The position numbers and the translations under genes were made by a program. A DNA stretch of 44,584 nucleotides, taken from the NCBI GenBank assembly GCA_031292215.1, contig JARLHO010000020.1, positions 1 through 44,584 of the forward strand. Direction: 5' to 3'. The DNA comes from Syntrophobacteraceae bacterium. GTDB taxonomy: Bacteria > Desulfobacterota > Syntrophobacteria > Syntrophobacterales > Syntrophobacteraceae. The notes beneath the pieces were generated by a model. It had not been told where the DNA came from and searched no databases. It worked only from the letters and a program-made list of their open reading frames with translations. This document shows, piece after piece, positions 30,665 through 39,530 of this stretch (its first letter is position 1; the number at the start of each line of letters is the position of its first letter).

Positions 30665-31372
30665 ATGCTGACGATTGGTCATTTCGCGGAAATCGCTCAT
30701 AATTCCCCCTGGCTTGCGATAGGTCTCTCGTTTGTCGGAGGCGTTCTGGCAAGCTTTACCCCGTGCACCTACCCGATGATCCCGATAACGGTTGCGTTTA
30801 TCGGCGGCAAAGCAAACGGCAGCAGGCGCAGGGGTTTTTTGCTCTCTCTTTTTTACGTGCTGGGGCTAGCCATTGTCTATTCGACGCTGGCGGTCTTCGC
30901 GGCACTTACCGGCCAAATGTTCGGGGCTCTTACGGCCAGTCCGTGGGTGTACCTGGTTGTGGCCAACGTTTTGCTCTTTTTTGGGCTCGTGATGCTCGAA
31001 GCGATTCCGCTGGGTCCGCCCGGTTTTTTAAATAATTTGAAGGTAACGGGGTTTTCGGGACACGATGTGTTTACGAGCATGATACTGGGCGGGGCATCGG
31101 CCCTGGTTGTGAGCACCTGCACGACTCCCATTCTCGCCTCGCTTCTGGCGGTTGTGGCCGTAAAACGGCAGATCGCGCTCGGAATCGGCATGGTGTTTTC
31201 TTTTTCCCTGGGTCTGGGGGCGCTGGTGATCGTTGTGGGCACATTTACGGGGTTGCTCGCCTCACTGCCTCGTTCGGGAAAATGGATGGTCAGGGTACAG
31301 AAGGTTTTTGGAATCCTTATGATTATTGCAGCGCAGTATTTTCTAATCAAAACAGGAGAATTTCTGATATGA
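30665..31372 (+). CDS. ccdA: CcdA/DsbD-type thiol-disulfide membrane transporter
   Basis: 235 aa, about six transmembrane helices. Carries electrons from cytoplasmic thioredoxin across the membrane for cytochrome c maturation or periplasmic disulfide reduction. The key Cys lie in LASFTPCTYPMIPITVAFIG (helix 1) and VVSTCTTPILAS (helix 4), the canonical pair. GAGG lies 8 nt before ATG. It overlaps the following tlpA-like gene by ATGA, a natural partner. Confidence 0.93.
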   Translation: MLTIGHFAEIAHNSPWLAIGLSFVGGVLASFTPCTYPMIPITVAFIGGKANGSRRRGFLLSLFYVLGLAIVYSTLAVFAALTGQMFGALTASPWVYLVVANVLLFFGLVMLEAIPLGPPGFLNNLKVTGFSGHDVFTSMILGGASALVVSTCTTPILASLLAVVAVKRQIALGIGMVFSFSLGLGALVIVVGTFTGLLASLPRSGKWMVRVQKVFGILMIIAAQYFLIKTGEFLI

Positions 31373-31860
31373 AACTAAAAACCGGCAAAAACTTTGTTGT
31401 CTCCATCCTCTCGGCCCTGCTGTTTACAACCCTGATATCGTCTTTGCCGGCCAGAGCCGCTGGGCCGGCGCCGGGTTTCACCCTGCAAAGCATCGACGGC
31501 TCCACGGTATCGTTGAGCCAGTTTAAAGGACAAAAGCCGGTCCTTCTCTACTTTTTCGCCACATGGTGCCATTTTTGCCAGGCAATGGGCCCCAAGGTGT
31601 CCGCCCTGCGAAAATCCACCCCCGAATCCCAGTTGGCCATTGTGGCGATCGATGTTGGAAGCGGGGATTCCCTGGAGAAGGTAAAACGCTATGAAAAGGA
31701 CAGCGGGGCAACCTACACGGTTCTCTACGATCAGGGTTCCAAGGTGACGCGCTCCTACGGCGTAGAGGGAATACCCAATATTGTCCTGGTGGACAAAAAC
31801 GGCGATATCAAATACCAGGGCAGCGATCTTCCGCCCGACGTACTCAGCCTTGTGAAATAA
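31369..31860 (+). CDS. TlpA/ResA-like periplasmic thioredoxin
   Basis: 163 aa with signal peptide (1-31, ending PARAAG) and thioredoxin fold: active site TWCHFC (Cys67, Cys70) instead of CxPC, and cis-Pro loop EGIPNIVLVDKNG. It would receive electrons from CcdA encoded just upstream (4-nt overlap) and reduce periplasmic targets such as apocytochrome c. 26 nt before glgC. Confidence 0.92.
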   Translation: MKLKTGKNFVVSILSALLFTTLISSLPARAAGPAPGFTLQSIDGSTVSLSQFKGQKPVLLYFFATWCHFCQAMGPKVSALRKSTPESQLAIVAIDVGSGDSLEKVKRYEKDSGATYTVLYDQGSKVTRSYGVEGIPNIVLVDKNGDIKYQGSDLPPDVLSLVK

Positions 31861-31886
31861 CAGGCCGTAAAGAAGAGTCCACATCG

Positions 31887-33152
31887 ATGAAAGATGTACT
31901 CACCATCATAATGGCCGGGGGCAAAGGCAATCGGCTCATGCCCCTTACCTCCGACCGGTCCAAGCCTTCCGTCCCCTTTGGAGGCATATACCGGCTTATC
32001 GATATACCTCTTAGCAACTGCATCAACTCTCAGCTCTACAAGATCCTGGTATTCCCCCAGTACAAGTCCCAGTCCCTTGTCGACCACCTCGAAGAAGGGT
32101 GGAAGATATTTTCCGGGGACCTGGGCCACTATCTGCGAATCGTCGCCCCTCAGCAAAGGACCGGAGAAGACTGGTACCGGGGAACAGCCGATTCGGTCAG
32201 GCAAAACCTCTACCTGATCGAACGCGAGATGCCCCGCTATGTTTTGATTCTTTCCGGCGACCACGTCTACAAGATGGACTATTCGGCTTTCCGCGATCAT
32301 CACGAAAAAGTCGGGGCGGACGCCTCGGTGGCCCTTTTGGAAGTGGACCGCGCGCAAGGCGCCGAGTTCGGGATAGCTGAAGTCGATAACGATTTCAGAA
32401 TCCGCGCCTGGCAGGAAAAGCCCAAAGAGCCCAAGCCCATCCCCGACGACCCCGACAGGTGCCTGGCCTCGATGGGAATATACCTGTTTAAGACCGAACT
32501 GCTCCTCGATCTTCTCTACAAGATGGACTACCATGATTTTGGAGGAGACATAATCCCCAGGATCCTCGATCAAGTGAAGGTCTTCGCCTACCCTTACCGG
32601 CGCCTCAACCGGATAAGCGACTACATCCGCCAGGCGGACCCCGACGGCGTAAGGCGGCGCCAACTTGTCGAAACCACCCGCGACTCCCAGTACTGGAGAG
32701 ATGTCGGGACTCTTGACTCCTATTGGAACGCCAACATGGATTTGACCGGCGTGGACCCCTTTTTCAATCTCTACGGCTACCTTTGGCCCATACGAACCAG
32801 GGCGCACCAGTACCCCCCGGCGAAGTTCGTCTTCAACCTGCCCGATCATGCCGGCACAGCGGTCGATTCCATGATTTCGCCCGGCTGCATAATAAGCGGG
32901 GGCACAGTCAGGAGTTCGGTCCTATGCTGTGATGTGACGGTTCGAAGCTGGGCGCAGGTGGATGAATCGGTCATTATGGACCATGTCGAAGTTGGCCGCC
33001 ACTGCAGGATCAAAAAGGCAATCATCGACAAGGATAACGTTATCCCCCCCAATACCGAGATCGGCATAAACCCGCAGGCCGACAGAGAACGGTTCACCGT
33101 GACCCCGCGAGGGATCGTGGTTGTGCCCAGGGGTTTTTTCAAGGCCAAATGA
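31887..33152 (+). CDS. glgC: Glucose-1-phosphate adenylyltransferase
   Basis: Makes ADP-glucose for glycogen. 421 aa, normal length. N-terminal nucleotidyltransferase: IIMAGGKGNRLMPLTSDRSKPSVPFGG-type pyrophosphorylase loop, YRLIDIPLSNCINS, LSGDHVYKMDY and QEKPKEP. C-terminal left-handed beta-helix with hexapeptide-like repeats (MISPGCIISGGTVRSSVL). Other glg genes are not present. It overlaps the convergent receiver gene by 14 nt. Confidence 0.95.
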   Translation: MKDVLTIIMAGGKGNRLMPLTSDRSKPSVPFGGIYRLIDIPLSNCINSQLYKILVFPQYKSQSLVDHLEEGWKIFSGDLGHYLRIVAPQQRTGEDWYRGTADSVRQNLYLIEREMPRYVLILSGDHVYKMDYSAFRDHHEKVGADASVALLEVDRAQGAEFGIAEVDNDFRIRAWQEKPKEPKPIPDDPDRCLASMGIYLFKTELLLDLLYKMDYHDFGGDIIPRILDQVKVFAYPYRRLNRISDYIRQADPDGVRRRQLVETTRDSQYWRDVGTLDSYWNANMDLTGVDPFFNLYGYLWPIRTRAHQYPPAKFVFNLPDHAGTAVDSMISPGCIISGGTVRSSVLCCDVTVRSWAQVDESVIMDHVEVGRHCRIKKAIIDKDNVIPPNTEIGINPQADRERFTVTPRGIVVVPRGFFKAK

Positions 33153-33531
33153 ATCGCTTGCACCACCGGGTCATCATTTCCGAGAGCTCGGAGAGAAAAA
33201 AAGGCTTCTCCAAACAGTCGTCCATCCCGGCATCCAGACATCGGCTGCGGTCCTCGTCGGTGAAATTGGCCGCAACCGCTATGATCGGAGTCCTGAGGCC
33301 TCCCCGCCACTGCTCCCTTCGCCGTATCAACCGAGCCGCTTCCATACCGTCCATCACCGGCATGCGGCAGTCCATCAAGACGACATCGTAGCCGCTCGAC
33401 TCCATGCTGCTAAGCACTTCACAACCGTTGGAAGCCACATCGACCCGGCATCCCAGGGCCTCAATCATGGTGCGCCCCACTTCCTGGCTAATGGGGTTGT
33501 ATTGGGCCAGAAGAACAGACGATTTTTTCAT
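33139..33531 (-). CDS. Stand-alone receiver domain with atypical acidic pocket
   Basis: 130-aa single CheY-like domain. The phosphoacceptor is kept (YDVVLMDCRMPVMDG) and so is the Lys (CLEKPF). The acidic pair that binds Mg2+ is replaced by Gln-Tyr (VLLAQYNPISQEV), and the usual Thr/Ser after strand 4 is Ala (IIAVAANFTDED). The sequence otherwise resembles receivers of hybrid histidine kinases, so it may be a detached, phosphorylation-impaired derivative. Start MKKSS at 33531 chosen because similarity begins there. No kinase nearby. Confidence 0.82.
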   Translation of the reverse strand: MKKSSVLLAQYNPISQEVGRTMIEALGCRVDVASNGCEVLSSMESSGYDVVLMDCRMPVMDGMEAARLIRRREQWRGGLRTPIIAVAANFTDEDRSRCLDAGMDDCLEKPFFLSELSEMMTRWCKRFIWP

Positions 33532-33985
33532 CCCGCATCCCCGATAAGACATTGCCGCTGCCGTATGAGGGGAAAGAGCCGGCTGGTTGGCGTCTCTTCC
33601 CACCAAGATTATCCTGCGTGCAACAAGCTATAATCACGTTTTTCGAAAAGTTAAGCCGGGGTTTGAGGCGCGACGCCAATCGAAAGCCCAAGCGCCAGCC
33701 CAAAGCCTGTGCCCGGCATAATAGCAAAGAGCCTGGGGAAGTTTTTGCAAAAGGGAAATTTCGCAAAGAAAGGGGGCACATTGCCTCAAAATGGCCCGGG
33801 ACTGCTCAAAGCCTTGGATGTATGGAGCCGGGAAAAGGAATCGGAAGGGGCTACTCCAGATGACAATTACCCACACATGCGCCCACCTATCTCCTTTTGC
33901 AAAGTTGCAAATAAGGGGGGCGAGCGAGCCCAGCCAGTCCATGCGCATCATTGCAAGCGGCTGGAGATTAAATCCCCCCAACCCC

Positions 33986-34213
33986 CAATGCTGTTCAGTT
34001 AAGAAGTCCCAATCCTTGATCGTAACTCCCGATCCTTGATCGATGGTCCCGATCCTTGATCGATGATTCAGGTCTGCGCCCCCTCACGGGGGCGTCTCTT
34101 TCTTTTTCTTTCTTTTCCGGGGGTATCGGCCTTACGGCCTCACCCCCCGGCTAATGGCTTTGATCCCTCCGGGATCACGATCGTCGCTCTAGTCGGTTAA
34201 CTCAACAACATTG
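33986..34213. mobile_element. MITE-like element M2
   Basis: 228 bp with imperfect inverted ends CAATGCTGTTCAGTTAA and TTAACTCAACAACATTG, flanked by the 10-bp direct repeat CCCCAACCCC (33976-33985 and 34214-34223). The target is the same position of R1 as used by M1. The interior has three 20-bp tandem repeats and a right half shared, inverted, with M3 at 44249. Confidence 0.82.
34007..34066. repeat. Three tandem 20-bp repeats inside M2
   Basis: Units of form TCCCGATCCTTGATCGATGG at 34007, 34027 and 34047, with one to four differences each. Confidence 0.8.
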
Positions 34214-34411
34214 CCCCAACCCCGCAAAAAAAGGGGGGCGATCGGGCCAAGCCCCTTCTTGGGAGTCTCCGCTAAGGGGTAAGTGGGCGCATGTGAGGTT
34301 AATTGTAAGCTACTCCTGGGGGGGGCGAGCGCGCGGGAGGGGCGGGAAGTGGCGCCTCGATTGCGCATCCCCCCCCCTTCCCGCCTGTGGCTAAGCCGTG
34401 TCTTTTGCGCA

Positions 34412-34690
34412 TTACCACCAGTAGGGCGAATAATAGTAGTTGTAAGGATAGTAGGTGTAAGGGTAGTAGTAACCATAAGAATAGGGGTAGTAATAATAGC
34501 CATAATAAGGATAATAGCCGCCCCTATAGCCATAATGGCCATACCCGCGCCCCCCATGGCCATAATAGCCGCGGCCATAATGGCCGCGGCCATGATAGCC
34601 GTAAGCAAAGGCCGCGGGCGCCCCCATGGAAAGTGTTGCCAAAATCGCGAAAACCGCCAAAGCTATTTTCAAACCGCGAACCATTTTCAT
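34412..34690 (-). CDS. Exported Gly/Tyr-rich repeat protein
   Basis: 92 aa from ATG 34690 with GGGAGG 7 nt upstream. Signal peptide (1-29, LKIALAVFAILATLSMGAPA, cleavage near AFA). The mature part is almost only Tyr, Gly, His, Arg, Pro (GRGHYGRGYYGHGGRGYGH, then YPYYGYYYYPYSYGYYYPY, ending YYSPYWW). Low-complexity, likely disordered or surface-associated. Function unknown; similar Tyr/Gly-rich secreted peptides occur as envelope proteins. Confidence 0.72.
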   Translation of the reverse strand: MKMVRGLKIALAVFAILATLSMGAPAAFAYGYHGRGHYGRGYYGHGGRGYGHYGYRGGYYPYYGYYYYPYSYGYYYPYTYYPYNYYYSPYWW

Positions 34691-35037
34691 CTCACAACCT
34701 CCCTTCGTAGCTGGTGTAAGAAACATCTACAATTCCCCCCCATATTTATTAATCACTGCCAAACGCGAATTAGACGAATCGCCCGGCGATAAAGTTCACA
34801 TTTCAACGACTCCAGGGGAAAAAAGATTGCCGCCGCAACCAAGGTGTGTGGTCGAAGGTAAAGGGCTCGATTTTGCATACGAAGAAAATTGGGTTGCCCT
34901 TTGACCATAGTGCTGTTAAATTCGCCACGTTATACTTTTTTTCCTCTGAGCGCCGGATGTCGTTTGACCCCGAGCGTATTGCAACCGGAGACCTTCGTCA
35001 GGCCTGGTTCAAAATTGGCTATAGCAAGGAAATCCAC

Positions 35038-36363
35038 ATGTCGAAGAATCGAAAGCTTTTGTTTTTCATCCCGGCCATTGTCCTGAGTTTAACGTTCGGG
35101 GGCCGTTTAACGCTCGTAAAGGCCGCCGATCAACCGGAAAAACAAGATACTTATCACTATTTGAAGCTCTTTAGCGACATCATGACGATCGTGCAGGATA
35201 ACTATGTAAAAAAGACAGACCAGAAAAAGCTCATGTATGGGGCTATAAACGGGATGCTGCGCGAACTCGATCCCCACTCTTCCTTCCTTACGCCTACCGA
35301 TTACAAGGAACTCCAGATCGAGACCAGGGGAAAATTCGGCGGCTTGGGCATCGAGATAACGATCAGACACAACGTCTTGACCGTTGTGTCCCCGATCGAG
35401 GGCACCCCGGCCGACAAGGCGGGCATAAAGGCCAACGATGAGATTTTAAAAATCGACGATCAGCCCACGCAGGGCATGTCGCTTATGGACGCCGTGACAA
35501 AGATGAGAGGCCCCAGGGACAGCAAAATAAAGCTGATGATTTTTCGAAAGGGGCTGACAAAACCGATGGACATGGAATTGGTCCGGGCGGTCATTGCGAT
35601 TAAGAGCGTAAAGTCGATGACGCTCGCACCGGGGTTTGGCTACGTAAGGATTTCGAGCTTCGAAAGCGGCACCTCGACCGATCTGCGCAAAGCGCTCGAC
35701 AAGCTCCAGGCGGCCAATCCCGGCGGCCTGCAGGGCCTTGTAGTCGATTTAAGGAATAATCCCGGCGGGTTGCTCGATCAAGCCGTCGAAGTAAGCGATC
35801 AGTTTCTCGACGGAGGCCTGATCGTCTATACCGGCGGACGACTCGCAGACCAGAAGATGCGCTTTGAGGCCCACAAAAAAGCCCATCCCCTCACCTTTCC
35901 CATGGTCGTGCTGGTTAACGGAGGGTCGGCAAGCGCATCGGAAATTGTCGCCGGAGCGCTGCAGGATCACAAAAGAGCCATAATCATGGGCGAACAGACC
36001 TTTGGCAAAGGCTCGGTGCAGACGGTAATTCCGTTAAACGACGGCTCGGCCCTAAGGCTTACGACCTCTCTTTACTACACGCCCTCCGGAAGGTCCATTC
36101 AAGCCCAGGGGATAACGCCCGATATTGTGGTGAAAAAGACAGGCCTCGATAAAGGCGGCGCAAAAAGCGATGAATCGACTTTCATCCGTGAAAAGGACCT
36201 CCCCGGTCACTTTAGGGACCAGAATCCGACCGTAGCCAAAAAATTAAAGGCTACGGCCGCACAGATCGCGGCCAAAAAGTTTGTAGACGGGGATAACCAG
36301 GTAAGCCGCGCGCTCGACCTGCTAAAAGGCTACAGGATAATGGCCCAAACGCAGTATAAATAG
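35038..36363 (+). CDS. ctpA: C-terminal processing peptidase (S41)
   Basis: Periplasmic serine protease. 441 aa from ATG 35038 (AAGGAA upstream). Signal-anchor (LLFFIPAIVLSLTFGG), then PDZ (about 95-165; GLGIEITIRHNVLTVVSPIEG) and S41 catalytic domain with Ser299 in GGSASASEIVAGAL and Lys324 in TFGKGSVQT. The 310 nt upstream (34727-35037) shows no other supported gene. 74 nt ahead of yibQ, the usual neighbour in Gram-negative envelope loci. Confidence 0.93.
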   Translation: MSKNRKLLFFIPAIVLSLTFGGRLTLVKAADQPEKQDTYHYLKLFSDIMTIVQDNYVKKTDQKKLMYGAINGMLRELDPHSSFLTPTDYKELQIETRGKFGGLGIEITIRHNVLTVVSPIEGTPADKAGIKANDEILKIDDQPTQGMSLMDAVTKMRGPRDSKIKLMIFRKGLTKPMDMELVRAVIAIKSVKSMTLAPGFGYVRISSFESGTSTDLRKALDKLQAANPGGLQGLVVDLRNNPGGLLDQAVEVSDQFLDGGLIVYTGGRLADQKMRFEAHKKAHPLTFPMVVLVNGGSASASEIVAGALQDHKRAIIMGEQTFGKGSVQTVIPLNDGSALRLTTSLYYTPSGRSIQAQGITPDIVVKKTGLDKGGAKSDESTFIREKDLPGHFRDQNPTVAKKLKATAAQIAAKKFVDGDNQVSRALDLLKGYRIMAQTQYK

Positions 36364-36437
36364 GCCCGGTTGGCCTGGCTGCCCTTGTCAAAAATCACTC
36401 TCGGTGATTGTGCAAAGGCAGCCGGAGAAGAAAAATC

Positions 36438-37478
36438 TTGCCGTCTGGGAATCGGACTAAAACCGGTAAAGCAAAAGAAGGGGGGAAAGGCAAAAGTCGC
36501 CTCAAGGCCGCTGCGCCTCCCCCTAAAAGGCCTGCTACGCCGGTTTTGGTCGCATGGGGCCTTGCCCTGATTTTGCTGGTCTCTCTTTTATATTTTGCCG
36601 ACAGGGGCCGCAATCTGCCCCCCAGCCCCCAGCCCCCAAAAGTTGCAAAAACCTCCGGCGCCCCGACTTCCGGCCTCCGGGGTCCGACCAGGCGGCCAGG
36701 CCCAAGGCCCGCTCACAGCGCCGCCCCACCCCCTACGATCCGGCAGGCCGTAAGCCCCGCCAACGTTTTACCGGCGCCTAGGCCACATACCGGCGCAGTC
36801 CCCGCCAAACCCGCTCGGGCTCGACTCTCTGTCGTTATAGACGATTTTGGCCCCAACCTGGCTATCGCTCGTCAATTCGCCTCTATTCCTTTTCCCGTCA
36901 CCTTATCGGTTCTGCCTTTCCTGGCCCATAGCGGCCAGATCGCAGCGATGGCGCGCCAGAGAGGCCGGGAAGTCATCTTGCATCTTCCCATGGAGCCCGT
37001 AGACAGCCGCATCAACCCCGGGCCGGGCGCCCTTATGGTGTCCATGTCTTCCGACCAAATCCGGCTAAGCGTTGTCGCAGCCCTTACTACTTCCCCCTAC
37101 TTTGACGGCGTAAACAACCACGAGGGCTCCCGGTTGACCCAGGACGCCAAAGCCATGAGGACCGTCCTTGCCGAGCTAAAGGATCGCAAACTTTTTTTTC
37201 TGGACTCTATGACCATAAATACGAGCGTCGGGTGGAAAGAAGCCCGTCTCATGGGAGTGCCCACGTTCAAGCGCGATATCTTTCTTGACGACAACCTTTC
37301 GGCGGCCGCCATTCGCCTGCAGATAGAAAAGGCAGTTAAGATCGCCAAAGCGCGTGGAGCGGCCCTTGCCATCGGACATCCGCATGAACTCACTTTGCGG
37401 GCGCTGCTCTCTTCCGCGGCCTATTTCAGACAAGAAGGCGTCGAGATGGTTTTCGCCCGCGACCTGGTTGGCAGGTGA
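36438..37478 (+). CDS. yibQ: YibQ-like divergent polysaccharide deacetylase
   Basis: 346 aa. A Lys-rich cytoplasmic N terminus, one membrane anchor (residues ~34-55, VLVAWGLALILLVSLLYFAD), a Pro-rich linker to ~130, then the YibQ domain with SVVIDDFGPNLAIAR, PVTLSVLPF, ILHLPMEPVD, GVNNHEGSRLT, FLDSMT and IGHPHELT. It has the fold of carbohydrate deacetylases; activity is unproven. The start is uncertain: TTG 36438 has GGAGAAG 8 nt upstream. Likely cotranscribed with ctpA. Confidence 0.88.
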   Translation: MPSGNRTKTGKAKEGGKGKSRLKAAAPPPKRPATPVLVAWGLALILLVSLLYFADRGRNLPPSPQPPKVAKTSGAPTSGLRGPTRRPGPRPAHSAAPPPTIRQAVSPANVLPAPRPHTGAVPAKPARARLSVVIDDFGPNLAIARQFASIPFPVTLSVLPFLAHSGQIAAMARQRGREVILHLPMEPVDSRINPGPGALMVSMSSDQIRLSVVAALTTSPYFDGVNNHEGSRLTQDAKAMRTVLAELKDRKLFFLDSMTINTSVGWKEARLMGVPTFKRDIFLDDNLSAAAIRLQIEKAVKIAKARGAALAIGHPHELTLRALLSSAAYFRQEGVEMVFARDLVGR

Positions 37479-37506
37479 GCAGAGCGGGGAGGGTCGATGT
37501 CAGAGC

Positions 37507-37560
37507 GCCGATGGTCCCCACAAAAGCCACGGACTCCCGGTGTCATCGGCTTCTTTTTTC
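37507..37560 (+). terminator. Candidate terminator after yibQ
   Basis: GCCGATG (37507-37513) pairs with CATCGGC (37544-37550), followed by TTCTTTTTTC. The loop is long (30 nt) and may contain a second small stem. Confidence 0.45.
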
Positions 37561-37708
37561 CCGATACGAAATTATCCCTTAATTTATTATGCTCTTATTG
37601 ATTGGAAATTTTAGCGCGCCATAAGACCGAGTGAGAAGAACCCCCGAGGGATTAGCGGGCAGGTGGGAGGCCTTGGCCCGCGTCACTTGACTGCTGAGGA
37701 GAAATTTA

Positions 37709-38767
37709 ATGAAAATGTACGCCCTTTCTAAAACGGTTTTTGCTTTAGCCTGCTTTTTTTCGTCCACTTTCCTCCTGCCCGGCTTTGCATTTGGCGCCCA
37801 AAAGCCTTTGCCCCAACAGCGGCCTGCGGCTCATCCCAAAATCCTGGTCCAGGAGCCCGATTACAATTTCGGAACGGCAGTACAGGGAACCACGGTCGAG
37901 CACGCCTTCGCGGTGAAAAATACCGGCAATGCGGTGCTACATATTCGCCACGTAAAGGTTGGTTGAGGCTGCACGCTTGTCCGGTATGAGCCGGCAATCC
38001 CTCCCGGCGGCGAGGGAAAGATGATAATGAAGGTGGAACTGTCCGACTCCCATGGAAACATAGTCAAAACGGCGACCATTGACAGCGATGACCCCGATAA
38101 GCCTTTGGTGGGCCTAAAACTCGAAGGCATTGTAAAAGCCATCGTCACGATGAAGCCTTCGGCAAATGTCGTGCTTAGAGGTTCGGCGGGCAGTATTTCC
38201 GAGTCCAGCGTCGATCTTGAGGCCACAACAACGCCGTTTCATATCGAGAGCACCGAGACGAACCTTTCGGGGAAAATTAACTACTCCCTTCAAACGGTTT
38301 CGGATGGAACCCACTACAGGCTTAAGGTCTCAAACCTTCTCCCCAAAGGGAGCTACTCCGGATTTATAAGACTTAAGACCGACCTGCCAAAGGCCCCGTA
38401 CTTGCTCGTACGCGTGATGGGGGTCATCAAGGGCGAAATAGCGGCGACACCGGAAACAGTCATTATCGGAATGCTCAGCCCCGGAAAACCCGTGCGTACA
38501 GGCTCCGTTAGCGTCACCCGCGGCGATGGCAAACCGTTTTCGATCACAGGCCTTTCCTATGATAAAAGTCTCCTGTCGGTTTCTCGCAAAAAAGTCGAAA
38601 GCCCAAACGGCTACGTGCTAAATATCGAGCCAAAGCTCGATGGCCAAAGCCCGGGGTCGGTCAAGCAAGCGCCCCTGACGGTCGAAACAAACGCTGTACC
38701 GGGCGGGAAGGTTTCTGTGCTGGTCCTTATTTTCAACAATTCGGGTGGCGCCAATACCAAGCGTTAA
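37709..38767 (+). CDS. DUF1573-family exported protein with in-frame UGA (candidate selenoprotein)
   Basis: One frame of 353 codons crossed by a single TGA at 37964-37966 (codon 86). Start ATG 37709 with GAGGAG 8 nt upstream; signal peptide 1-29 (FALACFFSSTFLLPGFAFG). Residues ~52-120 are a DUF1573 immunoglobulin-like domain (DYNFGTAVQGTTVEHAFAVK; PPGGEGKMIMKVEL). In this family the strand is followed by the conserved C-G-C-T motif; here it reads VKVG-UGA-GCT, so UGA sits on the first Cys. Downstream the frame continues for 267 codons without a break, with a second beta-rich region. A hairpin follows the UGA in SECIS position. Sec-containing translation is inferred; a nonsense mutation is the alternative. 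Confidence 0.75.
37964..37997 (+). promoter_or_regulatory. UGA codon and candidate bacterial SECIS hairpin
   Basis: Ten nt after the UGA: TTG-T-CCGG, loop TATGAG, CCGG-CAA (37977-37997), a 7-pair stem with a bulged T. From memory of E. coli fdhF, its SECIS hairpin begins 11 nt after UGA and also has a bulged U. Loop sequence and SelB recognition cannot be judged by eye. Confidence 0.55.
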
Positions 38768-38860
38768 CCGTGCCGACGAGTTTGCATGGTTCAATATGGG
38801 TCAAAAAGATGGGTTTCACTGCGTTTCACCCATCCTTGTATCTTAAAAAAGAGCATGGGA

Positions 38861-38900
38861 TTAAGAATAGGGAGGGAGTAAACTCCGTCCCTGTTCTTAA
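38861..38900. repeat. Long imperfect palindrome, 18-bp arms
   Basis: TTAAGAATAGGGAGGGAG, TAAA, CTCCGTCCCTGTTCTTAA: arms of 18 with two mismatches. It lies in the gene-free stretch 38768-39530. Neither terminator-like (no T-run) nor part of R1. Confidence 0.7.
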
Positions 38901-38961
38901 GGATATCGAGGTCGAAAAACCTGAGTACTGAATAACCCGAAATCTTTTACTCTGCCGATAG

Positions 38962-38985
38962 AAAACCCGATCATCGGGTTTTTCG
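38962..38985. terminator. Bidirectional terminator-like hairpin
   Basis: AAAACCCGA-TCA-TCGGGTTTT followed by T. An A-run on one side and T-run on the other let it work in either direction. About 195 nt past the DUF1573 gene. Confidence 0.7.
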
Positions 38986-39077
38986 CCTAGCTTAAATCGT
39001 CGCTCGTTTTTGACCGGATCCTTGCCCCCCCGAACTGATGGGTATTGGACAGTTGATTCGTTTTTTCTAGCGCCGGC

Positions 39078-39194
39078 AGAGTAAATCCCCCCAACCCTCC
39101 TTTGCAAAAAAAGGGGGGCGATCGAGCCAAGCCCCTCCAGACGCGAGTCATTGCAAAAGGAGATAGGTGGACGCATGTGTGGGTAAATTGTAAG
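39078..39194. repeat. R1 repeat, copy E (partial, rearranged)
   Basis: Begins AGAGTAAATCCCCCCAACCC with the central hairpin. Instead of the usual right arm it has the exact complement of the R1 left arm (ATTGCAAAAGGAGATAGGTGG, split from the end GGGTAAATTGTAAG). It is a half-element whose terminal arm came from the other end, as recombination between arms would give. No gene is supported in 38768-39530. Confidence 0.8.
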
Positions 39195-39530
39195 GATAAC
39201 GGGTGCGCCCACACACAAGAGGCTTCAGGAGAGCCAAATAAAGGCTCCCCGAAGCGATGGGTTGCACTTCATTCCCCCCATCCTACAGCGGCTCCCGACA
39301 GGGGCTGGGTTGGGTGAAGCGAAACCCGACAAATTAACCTTAATTCTCTCGTTGCCGCTCGCTCAGACATGTTGCACGCGAAGAAGTGAAGAAGTTCGAA
39401 AAGTCGCGATATCGGCAAAAACACAGCCAGCCCAACCAAATGGTTGGGTTCAAAAGACCAAAAGGCGCAAGTAGATTCTCCACGCATATCCTTTGCGGCT
39501 TCGCGTGAGACTTCATCCATGCCGTAACCG

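Larger units (their letters stand above)
33861..34309. repeat. R1 palindromic repeat, copy C, interrupted by M2
   Basis: Left end near 33861 (ACAATTACCCACACATGCGC) and right end finishing TTAATTGTAAG at 34309. The element is split by the insertion M2 at 33986-34213; without it R1 would be about 210 bp, like copies A and B. No gene is supported in 33532-34411. Confidence 0.85.

Noticed and set aside
31755-32849. 364-codon open frame on the minus strand
   Set aside because: Antisense to glgC, which is unmistakable on the plus strand; a GC-rich codon shadow.
34846-35037. Upstream extension of ctpA (64 extra codons)
   Set aside because: The signal-anchor begins at ATG 35038, which has a ribosome binding site; the extension has none and looks non-coding.
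38826-39218. 130-codon frame on the minus strand
   Set aside because: Consists of translated R1 repeat and palindrome sequence; no protein-like features.
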